Assembly (NCBI GenBank): GCA_922989275.2
Contig: OV277868.1
Location: forward strand, 53,504,216-53,568,215
Origin: Gari tellinella
Taxonomy: Eukaryota; Mollusca; Bivalvia; Cardiida; Psammobiidae
Reading direction: 5' to 3'
DNA: 64,000 nt
The stretch's first letter is position 1; each line of letters starts with the position of its first letter. Both the position numbers and the translations under genes were made by a program. Below, in pieces: positions 63,300 to 64,000 of this stretch. A model generated the notes under the pieces. That model worked only from the letters and a program-made list of their open reading frames with translations, did not search any database and was not told the origin of the DNA.

Positions 63300-64000
63300 G
63301 CCTCTATGGCCCTAAATCGCTCACCTGGTACACCATGGCAAACTTGACCTATAGTGACCTAGATTATGACTGGACATGACCCACAATCAACCTTTAGAGT
63401 GTAAACAAGATTTTCCTATGATTTGACCTAGTGACCTAGTTTTTGACCGGACATGACCCATATGCAAACTTCACCTATATATAAATAAAACAAACATTCT
63501 GACCAAGTTTCATCAAGATACGATGAGATTTGTAGCATCTAGAGTGTTAACAAGATTTTTCTATGATTTAACCTAGTGACCTAGTTTTTGACCGGACATG
63601 ACCCATATTCGACCTTGACCTATATATAAATGAGACAAACATTCTGACCAATTTTCATCAAGATCCAATGAGATTTGTAGTCTCTAGAGTGTTAACAAGA
63701 TTTTTCTATGATTTGACCTAGTGACCTAGTTTTTGACCGGACATGACCCATATTCGAACTTGACCTAGATATCAATAAGACAAACATTTTGACCACGTTT
63801 CATCAAGATCTAATGAGATTTGTAGCCTCTAGAGTGTTAACAAGGTTTTTCTATGATTTGACCTAGTGACCTAGTTTTTGACCGGACATGACCCATATTC
63901 AAAATTGACCTAGATATCAATAAGACAAACATTCATACCCAGTTTCATCAAGATCCAATGAGATTTGTAGCCTCTAGAGTGTTAACAAGGTTTTTCTATG
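63300..64000 (+). repeat. 145-bp tandem repeat, continues past the window edge
   Basis: The landmark TCTATGATTTGACC recurs with the G of CTATG at 63420, 63565, 63710, 63855 and 64000, a strict 145-bp period. Each unit has GACCTAGTGACCTAGTTTTT, GACCGGACATGACCCATAT, CAAGTTTCATCAAGATCCAA and CTCTAGAGTGTTAACAAG. The first unit (63300-63420) is degenerate and short. Confidence 0.92.

Noticed and set aside
1..64000. CRISPR arrays, bacterial operons or rRNA genes
   Set aside because: Intron-containing gene, LINEs, SINEs and MITEs show eukaryotic nuclear DNA; no direct-repeat/spacer arrays or rRNA-like sequence noticed.

Overview
The window is eukaryotic, AT-rich and almost entirely made of transposable elements. 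It carries one small intron-containing gene, several decayed transposon genes and several dozen short inverted-repeat elements (MITEs). The interspersed repeats (the ~145 bp GACCTAGTGACCTAGTTTTTGACC array at the right edge, the AGCTATTGTGATG-type and TTTGGTGAAGATC-type repeats, and hairpins built on CAAACAGTTTGGATCC/GGATCCAAACTGTTTG) are of kinds I associate with bivalve mollusc genomes, perhaps a dreissenid. The species is a guess; bivalve is the supported level.

Layout. 1-1.25 kb: MITEs. 1.25-5.13 kb: a 3.88-kb DNA transposon (element 1; ends TAGTCCGGGAGTC, target duplication TAA) with a decayed gene and a second element inserted in that gene. 5.1-8.1 kb: a segment that recurs inverted at 36.7-38.7 kb; that second copy lacks element 1 and so preserves the empty insertion site. 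9.3-14.13 kb, minus strand: a spliced gene for a 66-residue secreted peptide, with TATA box, non-coding exon 1 and two coding exons. 14.3-23.3 kb: a tRNA-derived SINE, many MITEs and two copies of a hairpin-ended element. 23.32-27.89 kb: element 2, a second member of the element 1 family (target duplication TAC) with a different set of gene remnants. 28-34 kb: MITEs, nested insertions and a bivalve repeat array. 35.4-36.7 kb: a 5'-truncated LINE. 39.4-47.3 kb: MITEs, two further copies of the peptide gene's promoter/exon 1 region, a LINE fragment and a SINE inside a MITE. 49.4-52.7 kb: a 3.3-kb element with iterated palindromes that splits another promoter copy. 54-59.5 kb: a dense nest of MITEs inserted into each other. 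60-60.8 kb: a reverse-transcriptase fragment. 61.8-62.9 kb: two tandem tRNA-module elements. 63.3-64 kb: tandem repeat running off the window.

Main biology. (1) Elements 1 and 2 share ends and a gene family (zinc-knuckle N-terminus, a DDTDVFVLL segment, a GCDT/GVGKG segment, a Cys-rich C-terminus). They give 3-bp target duplications, one confirmed by an empty site in the same window; this may be an Academ-like DNA transposon. (2) Short elements fall into a TTAA-target group with CCC...GGG ends (piggyBac-like) and TA-target groups with CAGT-type ends (Tc1/mariner-like). The same long perfect hairpins sit at the centre of elements from both groups, as if cores and ends were exchangeable. (3) Several nested insertions give target-site evidence without any search. 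(4) The secreted-peptide promoter and first exon have been duplicated locally at least three times, but I find coding exons for only one copy.
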